From: a bacterium
GTDB lineage: Bacteria; Zhuqueibacterota; Zhuqueibacteria; Residuimicrobiales; Residuimicrobiaceae
Direction of reading: 5' to 3'
Length of the DNA stretch: 64,000 bases
Assembly (NCBI GenBank): GCA_029565685.1
Contig: JAKQNR010000001.1
Location: 69,710-133,709 of the forward strand
The notes under the pieces are model-generated. The model was given only the letters and a program-made list of their open reading frames with translations. It was not told where the DNA came from and did no database searches. Position 1 is the first letter of the stretch, and every line of letters begins with the position of its first letter. The position numbers and the translations under genes were made by a program. Shown in pieces: positions 50,135 to 59,593 of the stretch.

Positions 50135-51444
50135 ACGAGTTTCTCTCTTTCGATGAGCCCTTGCGACCAGTCAGCGTCTGTCTCAAGCTTGAAAAAGGAT
50201 TTGCCTTCGCACCCCATACACCGGCGGACGAACCGTTGCTCGCACAACCATTGCCACACTCGGCTGAACCCATATGCAGAAAAGGCCACGATGAGATGGT
50301 CCAACGGCAAACGGAACCTCACTTTAACGATGGTGAGCGCATAGACGAACGTAAAGGCAAGACTGTACAGCACCCAGAGAGCGCGCAGCGGCCTGGCTGA
50401 AGCTGGCAGCGAAAGGGCGCCCAGAATCGCCAGAACCAACAGGCCGGCAAAACTCAGGCTGCCCACCCAGGTGATCAGAGCGCCCTGCCGAATGTAGGCT
50501 TTGGTCACCGGAGAGGGATCCAAACGCCAAAAGAATAACGCTTTGTTCAACGTCCGGCCAGCAAACGCGGCAGGATCCTGGGCGATGTATCCAAGCGCTT
50601 CAAAAAGGTAAATTCGATCGACCTGATGCTCTGAAACCGCGCTGTGCAATTTTTCACGTAGAGCGGGAGGCGGCTCCAGCGAACACGGCAGATCGATCTG
50701 TGAGTTGGGATTGTTCCCCAGCCAGAAATTATATCCACCGGTGCTGCATATATTGATCAAGCCGAGGGTGGTTGCATTACGGTACAACCAGGGCGCCAGA
50801 ACAACGGCGACAGCGATGATGTAGCTCATGATGCTCCTCCACGGCATCCGCCTGCGCAAAAACCACAGAACCGTCATTAGAACCAGCACGAGCATCGTAG
50901 GCACGGTGAGAACCGCCAGTCCGGCGCTCACCCCAGCCATGGCAAGGGCATAAGGACTATTCTCTTTCTGTGATCGACACAGGCAGAACACGGACAGAAT
51001 CAGCAGAAAGCTGAACCAGGTCGTCGCCAACATAGCGCCGGGCAGATAAATAAAATACGGATACACTGCGCCCATCGCAAGTGTGGCCAGCGCCCAACGC
51101 CGATTAGAAAAAACGGTGCTGATCAAAACGTATAGCAGCCAGACCGTTGCAGCCCCCACCCCTGCCTGAACCATGCGAAGGGCGGGCAGAGAGTGCAGGC
51201 CCAGTCGATAGCACAGCGCGAGAAACAGCGGGTAACCCGGTGGTCGCACGGCTGTCGGCCGGTCGGCCTCCAGCTCGTATCCTTGTCCTTGGGCCAGGGA
51301 CACAGCCAGCTGGTAATGATCCCGTTCGTCGCTGTACAGCACATGGTCCGGCAGAGTGCTGACATACACCAGGCGCAGCACCAGGGCCACCAGCACCCAA
51401 ACCGGCGCCCAAAAACGTTCGAATCGGAGCGCACTATTCTTCAT
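50131..51444 (-). CDS. GT39-type glycosyltransferase, multi-TM
   Basis: LYSDERDHYQLAVSLAQGQGY...TAVRPPGYPLFLALCYRLGLHSLPALRMVQ; multiple TM helices; APWLYRNATTLG. Confidence 0.87.
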   Translation of the reverse strand: MKNSALRFERFWAPVWVLVALVLRLVYVSTLPDHVLYSDERDHYQLAVSLAQGQGYELEADRPTAVRPPGYPLFLALCYRLGLHSLPALRMVQAGVGAATVWLLYVLISTVFSNRRWALATLAMGAVYPYFIYLPGAMLATTWFSFLLILSVFCLCRSQKENSPYALAMAGVSAGLAVLTVPTMLVLVLMTVLWFLRRRMPWRSIMSYIIAVAVVLAPWLYRNATTLGLINICSTGGYNFWLGNNPNSQIDLPCSLEPPPALREKLHSAVSEHQVDRIYLFEALGYIAQDPAAFAGRTLNKALFFWRLDPSPVTKAYIRQGALITWVGSLSFAGLLVLAILGALSLPASARPLRALWVLYSLAFTFVYALTIVKVRFRLPLDHLIVAFSAYGFSRVWQWLCEQRFVRRCMGCEGKSFFKLETDADWSQGLIEREKLV

Positions 51445-52525
51445 ACCGGTAAATCCCCTTGCCGACCGTACCGGCCAGGACGACGGTTTTATCCCAGCAG
51501 CCGGCCATCACAGTTTTTACTTCCACACTTTCCAACCCCAGGTCAATCCGGGACCAGCTGGCGCCGCTGTCAATGCTGCGATATACGCCTGCCGTTCGTC
51601 CTGCCAGCCAAAGATGACCGCTTCGGTTGGCTTCGCTGCAAAGGCTGACCGGTTCCGGCACACGGTATTGATCCAGATCCATCATCAGCCAGGAGGCCCC
51701 GCCGTCCTGCGATCGATAGAAACGGTCCCGGTCTGTGATTGCAAAACAGATCTGCCGATTCCAAGGATCGGCGCACATAGCCAACGGGGCTTCCTGCCCG
51801 TAGCTGTCCTGGAGCATGCCGTTGTTTGCCGGCAGCCAGGAAACCCCATTATCCAATGATCGATAAACGCCGAATTTATTGATGCTGATCATCAGGATTT
51901 GCGCTGCTGCATTCGAAGAATGGACGACATTGATAAAGCCGAAACGGCCCACAGCACTCCAAGTGTTGCCTTCATCCCGACTGACGAACAAGCCTGCGGA
52001 GGTGCCGGCCCAAAGGCTGGGCGTAGCAACGCCAGACTCGATGCAGAGGTCTGTAATCAGCATGTTCTGGGTCGTTGGCCAGCAGGATTGCCAGGATTTA
52101 CCGGCGTCGCGGCTGCGAAAGACGCCTTTGCCCCAGGTGCCGCAAAAGATCAGGCTGCTGTTCACCGGGCTGACGGCCAGGCTGGTTACGTCTTTATTGC
52201 TCAATCCTTCGCTGGATTCAGACCAGGTTTTGCCATAGTCGGTTGACTTGAAAATCCCTTCCAGACTGCCGGCATAGAGGACGCCCTCGGTCTGCGGATC
52301 CGCTTTGATCACTTGCACCGTCTGTGCGCCGACAACGCCGCTCACTGGCATCCACACAGCAGGTTTTTCACTGACTGGATTTTTCTTATCGCAGCCTACA
52401 AAACCGGCGGTCAGAGCTGCCAGCACTACCAGGCTCTTGCGAGCGGACTGGGCGGCTGCCAGCCATTCCGCCCCTATGCTTATGATTCTGCGCCGGCATG
52501 ATGTCCGCTTAAAAAACACTCGCAT
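51434..52525 (-). CDS. BNR/YCF48-like beta-propeller lipoprotein
   Basis: Repeated GIFKSTDYGKTW, GVFRSRDAGKSW, GLFVSRDEGNTW, GVYRSLDNGVSW, RFYRSQDGGASW, GVYRSIDSGASW; LTAGFVGCDKK lipobox. Confidence 0.88.
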   Translation of the reverse strand: MRVFFKRTSCRRRIISIGAEWLAAAQSARKSLVVLAALTAGFVGCDKKNPVSEKPAVWMPVSGVVGAQTVQVIKADPQTEGVLYAGSLEGIFKSTDYGKTWSESSEGLSNKDVTSLAVSPVNSSLIFCGTWGKGVFRSRDAGKSWQSCWPTTQNMLITDLCIESGVATPSLWAGTSAGLFVSRDEGNTWSAVGRFGFINVVHSSNAAAQILMISINKFGVYRSLDNGVSWLPANNGMLQDSYGQEAPLAMCADPWNRQICFAITDRDRFYRSQDGGASWLMMDLDQYRVPEPVSLCSEANRSGHLWLAGRTAGVYRSIDSGASWSRIDLGLESVEVKTVMAGCWDKTVVLAGTVGKGIYRYEE

Positions 52526-52550
52526 GGTTTTCCTCGGGCCCACTCTTTGG

Positions 52551-53837
52551 TCAGACATGCATAGTAGCGTGTTTCAGGTCGATCTCTGCAGGCCGTATTA
52601 ACCGCTTATCCTCCACCGCCGGTTGTAGCGCCGGCGCTGTTTGGTTGTCAAACACTCGGTTATAGGCGGCCAGCAAATTGGCGATCGAGTATTCCCAGGA
52701 TAATTCGCGGATGATGCGTTTTCTGCCGAATTCCCCCATCTCCTTGCGTAGAGCCGGGCTGTTGAGCAAAAAATTGACCTTTTCTGAAAACATGGTCACA
52801 TCGTTGGGTTTGGCGAACAATGCCGCCCGTTGGGCGGTGTTGCGCGCCTCTTTCAGATCAAACGCCACAATCGGCTTGGCGAACGCCATGTATTCAAGGA
52901 TCTTGTTCATGGTCGACTGGTCCGCCCATTCAGACCATGGATCAGGATCCACGCACACATCCGCTGTGGACAGATAGCGGCACACTTGGTCGTCCGGCAG
53001 ACGGCCGGTGAATATCACCCGGTCGTCCAAATGCATGGCGGTGCACAGCTCTTTCAGCTTGGGAACAGCCGGACCGCCGCCGATCAGAGCGTAAAAAACG
53101 TCCTGACGGCGATAATGATGACTGAGATGATGGATCGCGCGCAGCAGATAATCGACGCCGTCTTGAGGGCACATTTCACCCAGATAGCAGACCAGAAAGC
53201 GCCTGCCCTGCTTGAGAGCCGGGTCCGGAACGCGCAGAATCAGATTTTTGATATCCGGACCGGTGCGCACCACATAAACGTCCTGCGGCTTTTTGCCGCC
53301 GCGCCGGATCGCCACCTCCCGGTAAGAGTCGTTGGTGGAAATGACGATCTTAGCGGTGCGGAACGTCATCCGTTCCAAGGCCAACAGCATGCGGGTGAGG
53401 CGGCGATGGCGCCGGGAAAACTTGGCCTGAAACATCTCCGGAGACAGGTCATGATGATCATAGACAAACGTTTTGCCGAGGAGCCGATAGATCATCCCGA
53501 GAAGAAAATAGGTATCCGGCGGATTGCAGGCGTGAACCACATCAAAGCCCTCGCGCACAAGGACGCGCAAAGAGAGCCAGGCGGTGGCCAGCCAGGCGTA
53601 TAAAAATTCAGCGACGTAGCTCAGCTTGCTCTCGGCATCAAAGGGAATGCGATAGCGATAGATCGCGATATCGTCGATCACCTCGCGGCTTTTGGCATAC
53701 TCTTTTGATTTCGGAGAAATGACCGACACTTTGTACCCGTGAGCGGTCAGGGTCTTGCTCTCCAACCAGACCCGGCGGTCAAAGGGCACCGGCAGATTCT
53801 GTACGATGATGAGAATTTTACCAGCAGATTCCTTCAT
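52551..53837 (-). CDS. Glycosyltransferase family 4
   Basis: RVWLESKTLTAHGYKVSVISPKSKE; VCYLGEMCPQDGVDYLLRAI; CVDPDPWSEWADQSTMNKILEYMAFAKPIVAFDLKEARNT. Confidence 0.93.
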   Translation of the reverse strand: MKESAGKILIIVQNLPVPFDRRVWLESKTLTAHGYKVSVISPKSKEYAKSREVIDDIAIYRYRIPFDAESKLSYVAEFLYAWLATAWLSLRVLVREGFDVVHACNPPDTYFLLGMIYRLLGKTFVYDHHDLSPEMFQAKFSRRHRRLTRMLLALERMTFRTAKIVISTNDSYREVAIRRGGKKPQDVYVVRTGPDIKNLILRVPDPALKQGRRFLVCYLGEMCPQDGVDYLLRAIHHLSHHYRRQDVFYALIGGGPAVPKLKELCTAMHLDDRVIFTGRLPDDQVCRYLSTADVCVDPDPWSEWADQSTMNKILEYMAFAKPIVAFDLKEARNTAQRAALFAKPNDVTMFSEKVNFLLNSPALRKEMGEFGRKRIIRELSWEYSIANLLAAYNRVFDNQTAPALQPAVEDKRLIRPAEIDLKHATMHV

Positions 53838-55140
53838 ATTTCACCTCGTCAAGATTGAGATCTTTCGCTTCGCCGATGCCGGACAGGTCGATGATGCGAT
53901 GGCCGTTGCGATGCTCGCGAAAAATGCTTTCATACTCTTTGCCGCGATTGCCGACGACCACCACATCGGTTTTTTCCAACAGCTCTTTGACGGAAAGACA
54001 CATCAGTTTGGCGATATGGGGCACCTCCCGTTCGATGAACTCTTTATTCGCCCCCATGAGCCGCGGCAAAGTCACGTTGGTGTCGTAGATTTTTACTTCA
54101 TACCCTTTGCCGATCAACTGTTCGATGAGCGAAACCATCGGGCTCTCCCTCAGATCATCCGTATCCGCTTTAAAACTGAGCCCGAGCACGCCGATGCGCT
54201 TGCGGCCGTACTCGCGGACCATCTCCAGAGCGTGGCGGATGTGCTCCTGATTGCTTTCGATCACGGCGTTCATCATCGGCAGAGAGACGTCCAATTGTTT
54301 GGCGCGATGCGATACCGCGCGCAGATCCTTGGGCAGACAGGAGCCGCCGAAGGCAAAACCCGGCTTGAGATAATAGGGACTGAGATTGAGCTTGTAATCC
54401 TGGATAAACACATCCATCACAATGCGGCTGTCGACGTTCATCGCTTTGCAGAACCGTCCGATTTCATTGGCAAAGCTGACCTTGACGGCGTGGAACGCAT
54501 TGTCTGCGTACTTGATCATGGCCGCCTCGCGCGGCCGCAACTGAAAAACCGGCGCAGGCAGCTCGCTGTACAGATGCGCCAGCACTTTGGCGGAACATTC
54601 GTCAAAGGCGCCGATGATCGTTTTAGGCGGATTATAAAAATCATGCACCGAACTGCCTTCACGCAGGAACTCGGGATTCAGGGCAAAGCCGAAATCTTTT
54701 CCCACTTTTTTGCCCGAACTCCTTTCCAGAATCGGCAACGCCACCTCCTCAGCCACGCCGGGCAAGACCGTGCTGCGCAGGGCCACAATGGTGTAGCTGT
54801 TTTTGTTTTGCAGCGCCCGGCCGATGTCGGCGCACACCCGCTGCAGATAATGCAGATCAATGCTGCCGTTGCCGTTGCTGGGCGTGCCCACGCAGATAAA
54901 GACCAGATCCGACTCGTGCACCGCCTCGGCGGCATCCATCCCGGCCCTAAGCCGGCCTACGCGCTTTTGTTCTGCGATGATGTGGTCCAGATCCTTCTCC
55001 ACGATCGGAGATAGACCCCGACTGATCAGGTTGACCTTGCGAAGATTGACATCCACGCCGTGAACCATATGTCCCATCTGCGCCAGACAGCCGGCCGACA
55101 CGCATCCGACATATCCTAAACCAAACACACCGATTTTCAT
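53818..55140 (-). CDS. Nucleotide-sugar dehydrogenase, GDP-mannose 6-dehydrogenase-like
   Basis: MKIGVFGLGYVGCVSAGCLAQMGHMVHGVDVN; NPEFLREGSSVHDFYNPPKTIIGA; KPGFAFGGSCLPKDLRA active Cys. Confidence 0.93.
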   Translation of the reverse strand: MKIGVFGLGYVGCVSAGCLAQMGHMVHGVDVNLRKVNLISRGLSPIVEKDLDHIIAEQKRVGRLRAGMDAAEAVHESDLVFICVGTPSNGNGSIDLHYLQRVCADIGRALQNKNSYTIVALRSTVLPGVAEEVALPILERSSGKKVGKDFGFALNPEFLREGSSVHDFYNPPKTIIGAFDECSAKVLAHLYSELPAPVFQLRPREAAMIKYADNAFHAVKVSFANEIGRFCKAMNVDSRIVMDVFIQDYKLNLSPYYLKPGFAFGGSCLPKDLRAVSHRAKQLDVSLPMMNAVIESNQEHIRHALEMVREYGRKRIGVLGLSFKADTDDLRESPMVSLIEQLIGKGYEVKIYDTNVTLPRLMGANKEFIEREVPHIAKLMCLSVKELLEKTDVVVVGNRGKEYESIFREHRNGHRIIDLSGIGEAKDLNLDEVKYEGICW

Positions 55141-55184
55141 AACCTCTCCGTAGTCAATGCTCGTTCGCTGAGACTTCCACCGGA

Positions 55185-56258
55185 TCAGGAACTTTTTACC
55201 AACACTCGATCGGCGGATTCGAACCCGACCCGATAATGATCCATACCTGAAACCGATTCCAACGGCAATTGGGTGAACACATGCAGAAACCCGTTGCGGC
55301 GAAGACACAGCGCCGCCCGGCTTTTATGCCGCGCAAAGGTTCTGCGCACATGGTAGCGATACACCTGGGTGACCGCCTTGTTCGACCACGCCATCTTTTT
55401 TCCATGCATCCAAACAGCCGCGCTTTTCAGTGCTGGAACCGTCCAGCGGTTGACGAGCAGAACCTTGAGCAGATGTTTTGCTTTGCGGCGCAGCGGCAGT
55501 TGCGGCGAATAAACGCCGGTGCGCAGAGCAAGGCCCGCCGCATCGCTCGGATGTTTGGCGCTCCACAGCACCGCGGCTCTACCGTATTCCTCGCCTTTGG
55601 CCAGATGTTGTTCCAGTGAACAGGGGTGATGATGGTACGCGCGGATCGTCTCATCATACCAGAATCGCAGGCCGCGTTGATGCAGTCGGAAGGCCAGTTC
55701 CGCATCCTCGGCCACTGGGAACGCTGAATCAAACCATCCGCACGCCTTGAGATCCGCCACGGCCATCGAGGTGTTGGGCGTTCGATAGTCGCTCCAAGCC
55801 AATTCGCGGACGCCGGGACCGCCGTTGGGAAGGGCAAATTCATCCCAGCGATACCCCTGCCAGCGGTCCAGACCCGGCGAGGGGCGGATCGCACCCATCC
55901 AGCAGTGATGACGCTGCGGTCCGCTCTTGTGATGCAGCCAGTGCCGGCGCACCACATCCTTTTCCAACTGGATATCCGCATCGAGAAAAAGCACCCACTC
56001 TCCGGAGCAGTGGAGCAAACCCTGGTTTCGTGCAGCAGCCGCGCCCTCATGGTATTGGCAACAAAAGCCGAACGCCAGAGAGGTGTTGCGGGCATATTGG
56101 CGAAGGAACTCTCGAGTGCCGTCCGTGGAGCCGTCATCGATCACCAGGACCTCGAAAAGAGACCGTTTGAGATCCTGGGCTTCCAGCGACGCCAGGGTAA
56201 ACGGCAGTACTGAAAGGCGATTGTAGGTCGGAATAATCAGCGAAATTTCTTTTCTCAT
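55185..56258 (-). CDS. Glycosyltransferase family 2
   Basis: EISLIIPTYNRLSVLPFTLASLEAQDL; VIDDGSTDGTREFLRQYA; AAAARNQGLLHCSGEWVLFLDADI. Confidence 0.95.
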   Translation of the reverse strand: MRKEISLIIPTYNRLSVLPFTLASLEAQDLKRSLFEVLVIDDGSTDGTREFLRQYARNTSLAFGFCCQYHEGAAAARNQGLLHCSGEWVLFLDADIQLEKDVVRRHWLHHKSGPQRHHCWMGAIRPSPGLDRWQGYRWDEFALPNGGPGVRELAWSDYRTPNTSMAVADLKACGWFDSAFPVAEDAELAFRLHQRGLRFWYDETIRAYHHHPCSLEQHLAKGEEYGRAAVLWSAKHPSDAAGLALRTGVYSPQLPLRRKAKHLLKVLLVNRWTVPALKSAAVWMHGKKMAWSNKAVTQVYRYHVRRTFARHKSRAALCLRRNGFLHVFTQLPLESVSGMDHYRVGFESADRVLVKSS

Positions 56259-56282
56259 GGTCCAGCCCACCCTATTCGTTTT

Positions 56283-57092
56283 TCATATGGGTTTGCAGGC
56301 AACCATCCACAATCCGTTGCCAGTGCGGTTTTTCGAGCGCGTATCCATCCACATCATCACCAGCACCCAGGGATGAACGAAGAACAAGTAAAAGGGAAAA
56401 ATCCATTTGAAAAAACGGCAGACCTGTACAGAGGTCACCGCATCGTACGCCCACCGACCCCAACGGCCGTAGGTAATCCTCTGCTCGACGATCTGCAGAC
56501 CGACGCTGCGCACTTTAACCGACAACTCTTGCGGCGCATAGTAGCGCACATGCTCATGGGGATATTTTTTCCCGGATCGGCGCAGATCGTCCTGCATTCT
56601 CCGCTCCAGCCAGGGCAGGACGCGTCTCTCTGCGCTGGGAACATAGAGCAGCAAATGGCCTCCCGGTTTGAGGGCGGCGGCCAGCTTTTTCAACACAACG
56701 AGATCCTCGCGAATATGCTCCAATACGCTGCCGCAGAGCACCACGTCATAAGCGTCTTGACAGTTCCAAGTCGTCAGATCCGTGCACTCCACCCGGGCGT
56801 GGGGTAACCGTTCGGCCTGTAAGAAATGAGCCAGGTCCTCAACCTGCTGCGGATCCTGTTCCAGGCCAAGCACCCTGGCCTCGGGATGCGCCTGTGCGCA
56901 ATAGTAGAGATGCTGCCCCAAACCGCAGCCGGCGTCCAGCACGGCCGGTTCGCCGGTTGCAGAACCTCGGTAGCGTTTCAAGCCATTCTTGATGTACCAT
57001 TCACGCAAAGTGGTCCAGTAGATAAGCTGATAACCCACTTTCCTCAGCCACACTCTTTTGCCGATCATGGCGGCGATTTCTTTAGAGTTCAT
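56283..57092 (-). CDS. Class I SAM-dependent methyltransferase
   Basis: AVLDAGCGLGQHLYYCAQAHPEARVLGLEQDP; DVVLCGSVLEHIREDLVVLKKLAAALKPGGHLLLYVP. Confidence 0.93.
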   Translation of the reverse strand: MNSKEIAAMIGKRVWLRKVGYQLIYWTTLREWYIKNGLKRYRGSATGEPAVLDAGCGLGQHLYYCAQAHPEARVLGLEQDPQQVEDLAHFLQAERLPHARVECTDLTTWNCQDAYDVVLCGSVLEHIREDLVVLKKLAAALKPGGHLLLYVPSAERRVLPWLERRMQDDLRRSGKKYPHEHVRYYAPQELSVKVRSVGLQIVEQRITYGRWGRWAYDAVTSVQVCRFFKWIFPFYLFFVHPWVLVMMWMDTRSKNRTGNGLWMVACKPI

Positions 57093-58596
57093 GATAGACC
57101 GACTCGTCTTGAAGGTATTGCATCATCGTTTGTTCATACCGTTGACTCAGGCGAGCGATCGCCTCGGTGACGGCGGCCAGCGCCCACATGGTCAACACCA
57201 ACACATAGAATTCCTTATAGCTCTTGTCCGCCAGAGCGGCGACGAAAAACCCGATCCAGCCGCTCATGACGCCGAGCGCCACGGAGCTCAGATACTTGGA
57301 GCGGCTCCGGCTGGCGCGCCGGGCGCTGGAAAAGCAGGCCAGCACGAACCAGAGAAAAAAGACAAATCCGATCAGGCCGATTTCAGCGGCGAAGAGCAGA
57401 TAGGAATTGTGCACCACCCAATAACGGCTGCGCGGTTCATCGCCGTCATAGAAAAATTTGGCATGGTTGCCGTAATTGTTCAGCCCCACACCGATGACCG
57501 GATGCGCTTTGATCATGCGGATCGCCGCTTGCGCCGAGGTGATGCGGGTCCGGCCGGACCCTAAATCATAGGAGACGATCCGATCATAAATCAGATCGCG
57601 GAACACCAGCAACACCACCATACCTGCCATCATCATCAGCGCAAGATTGCGGATGATGCGCAGCGTCAGCAATCGACGTGAAAGCATAAACGGGAACAAG
57701 ATCAGCACCGACGGGATCAAGGCGATCCAGGTGCTTCGTGAAAGCGTGTAGATAATGCCTACGGTGCCGATGACCGCGGTGATGCGGGCGAACCATCGTT
57801 CGGACGGCGTCTCGCCGCGCAGGGACAAAACATAGGCCAGCGGCAGCAGAAACCCGAAGAAACGCGCCAGGTTGTTGCAGCTCTCCATGGTCCCACCAGG
57901 CCTGGTGGTGGAAAAAAAATCCATTTTGATCGCAGTCCCGTTTTCAGCCGAGATTCCGAACAGGCGCAGGCCGGCAAGTCCAGGCCACTGGTTGATCTGC
58001 CACAGGGAGAGCACGGTCTGCAGTATGACGCCGATGAAGAACATTCGTATCACCAATCGAACGTCGCTGCGCTGCCGCAGATTGTTGGCCAGATAGAGAA
58101 ACAGCACATACGCCTTGATGAACCTGAAAAGATCGAACAAGGTCCAGAGCCGATTCTGAGCCGGGATCAACGATATCGCCATCATGGCGATGAGGCCGAG
58201 GGTCGGCCAGCTGACCTTAGGATAAAAGCGAATGGTCCCCACCTGCTTCGTGCGCGCCGATTCAAGGAGCCACAACAGAACGGCGATCAGCAGAAGGAGA
58301 TCGGACAGCGTAAAGTTCAGGCCATGCGCGCCGCTCAATAAACCGTACTGCAGGAACAGGTTGACGTCCGCGTTCAACGGCAAGGAAAGGATCAGACCGG
58401 CGAGCAGAAAACGCCGGACATCCGGAACGATCATGAGCATGAAGGGCAGCAGCAACAACAGTGTGGCAGCCAGAGCCCACTTGGTTTCCAACGTCCAAAG
58501 CGGGAGCGCCGCTACCCCCACCGTCACCGCGATCAGAACGATCAAAATCCACAGGGCGGCGATATTTTTCGATTGGGTTTGTGCGTGCGTCAGCAT
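57082..58596 (-). CDS. O-antigen ligase/polymerase (Wzy/WaaL-like)
   Basis: ~12 TM segments; SRSTWIALIPSVLILFPF; HPVIGVGLNNYGNHAKFF...VVHNSYLLFAAEIGLIGF Wzy_C motif. Confidence 0.93.
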   Translation of the reverse strand: MLTHAQTQSKNIAALWILIVLIAVTVGVAALPLWTLETKWALAATLLLLLPFMLMIVPDVRRFLLAGLILSLPLNADVNLFLQYGLLSGAHGLNFTLSDLLLLIAVLLWLLESARTKQVGTIRFYPKVSWPTLGLIAMMAISLIPAQNRLWTLFDLFRFIKAYVLFLYLANNLRQRSDVRLVIRMFFIGVILQTVLSLWQINQWPGLAGLRLFGISAENGTAIKMDFFSTTRPGGTMESCNNLARFFGFLLPLAYVLSLRGETPSERWFARITAVIGTVGIIYTLSRSTWIALIPSVLILFPFMLSRRLLTLRIIRNLALMMMAGMVVLLVFRDLIYDRIVSYDLGSGRTRITSAQAAIRMIKAHPVIGVGLNNYGNHAKFFYDGDEPRSRYWVVHNSYLLFAAEIGLIGFVFFLWFVLACFSSARRASRSRSKYLSSVALGVMSGWIGFFVAALADKSYKEFYVLVLTMWALAAVTEAIARLSQRYEQTMMQYLQDESVYHEL

Positions 58597-58647
58597 AACA
58601 GCATCCGTCGATTAGCTTGCGATTCCATCACAGGGCTGATCCGTTCC

Positions 58648-59559
58648 TCAATCCCACACCTGAGGTTTACGACGATTCAAAGCCACCCCCAACAGAGTGG
58701 CGTGCGCGGTCAGCAGCTTGCGCTTGGCGTTCTGCGCCATCTCCCAACGGGTTTGACCTGCGCGCACCACCAGGATCACACCATCGACCACCGCAGTGAC
58801 GCTCAGACTGTCGACATAGTTCAGCACCGCGGGAGTGTCGATCAGCACATAGCGGTACTGTTCGCGGACCTCCTGGATGAACCGGCGGAAATCCTCGGTT
58901 CCCAACAACTCGGCGGGATTCTGCCGGCTTTTTCCAGCAGTGATCACGTCCAACGCAGCGCCCGGCAGCGGTTTAACCTGGCGGCGCCAGTCTACCTGCT
59001 GCTCCAGAATATCCGACAGCCCGCCTTCGAGCGGCAGTTGCAGGATCTGATGCAGACTCGGTTTGTGCAGATGGGCGTCGATCAGCAGGATGCCTCCGGT
59101 CTGAATCAGCATCGGCTCCTGGACCTGCGCCTCTTCCGCTGTTTCCTGAACAAAGGCGCGGAAATCATCGTTGAAAAAAGCCGGTTCTCCGGCTGGTTCT
59201 TTCTCCGCCGCCTCCTCTTCCCCAAAAGCCGTAGGCGCCGGTTGAGCCGTAGGCTCGTCGGCTTTGCCCTCTGTTTCCTGAGCCTTTTTGTGCGCACCGG
59301 CCATCAACATGGCCAGGTAGGTGGAGATCGTCGAAGCGCCCTCGCCGGTGACCGAACTGGTGATGGCGAGAACGCGCATGACGCCACGCATATTGGCGAT
59401 ACGGATGTATTCGCGCAGATCATAAAAATCTTGTATCATCTCATCGGGAAGATCCACCCCCCCTTGACCAACATCGCGGGGGCCGGTTCTCTCCCAGGGC
59501 AGAGTGACTGAATCCTGCATCTGATCCAGTTCATCCAGGGCATTTAATAGCACGCTCAT
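58648..59559 (-). CDS. CpsD/BY-kinase-like P-loop protein with degenerate Walker A
   Basis: VLAITSSVTGEGASTISTYLAMLMA; GGILLIDAHLHKPSLHQIL; LPGAALDVITAGKSRQNPAELL; YRYVLIDTPAVLNYVDSLSV. Confidence 0.85.
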   Translation of the reverse strand: MSVLLNALDELDQMQDSVTLPWERTGPRDVGQGGVDLPDEMIQDFYDLREYIRIANMRGVMRVLAITSSVTGEGASTISTYLAMLMAGAHKKAQETEGKADEPTAQPAPTAFGEEEAAEKEPAGEPAFFNDDFRAFVQETAEEAQVQEPMLIQTGGILLIDAHLHKPSLHQILQLPLEGGLSDILEQQVDWRRQVKPLPGAALDVITAGKSRQNPAELLGTEDFRRFIQEVREQYRYVLIDTPAVLNYVDSLSVTAVVDGVILVVRAGQTRWEMAQNAKRKLLTAHATLLGVALNRRKPQVWD

Positions 59560-59593
59560 CGTCCAACCTCATGATTTAGGACAGCATTCCTGA

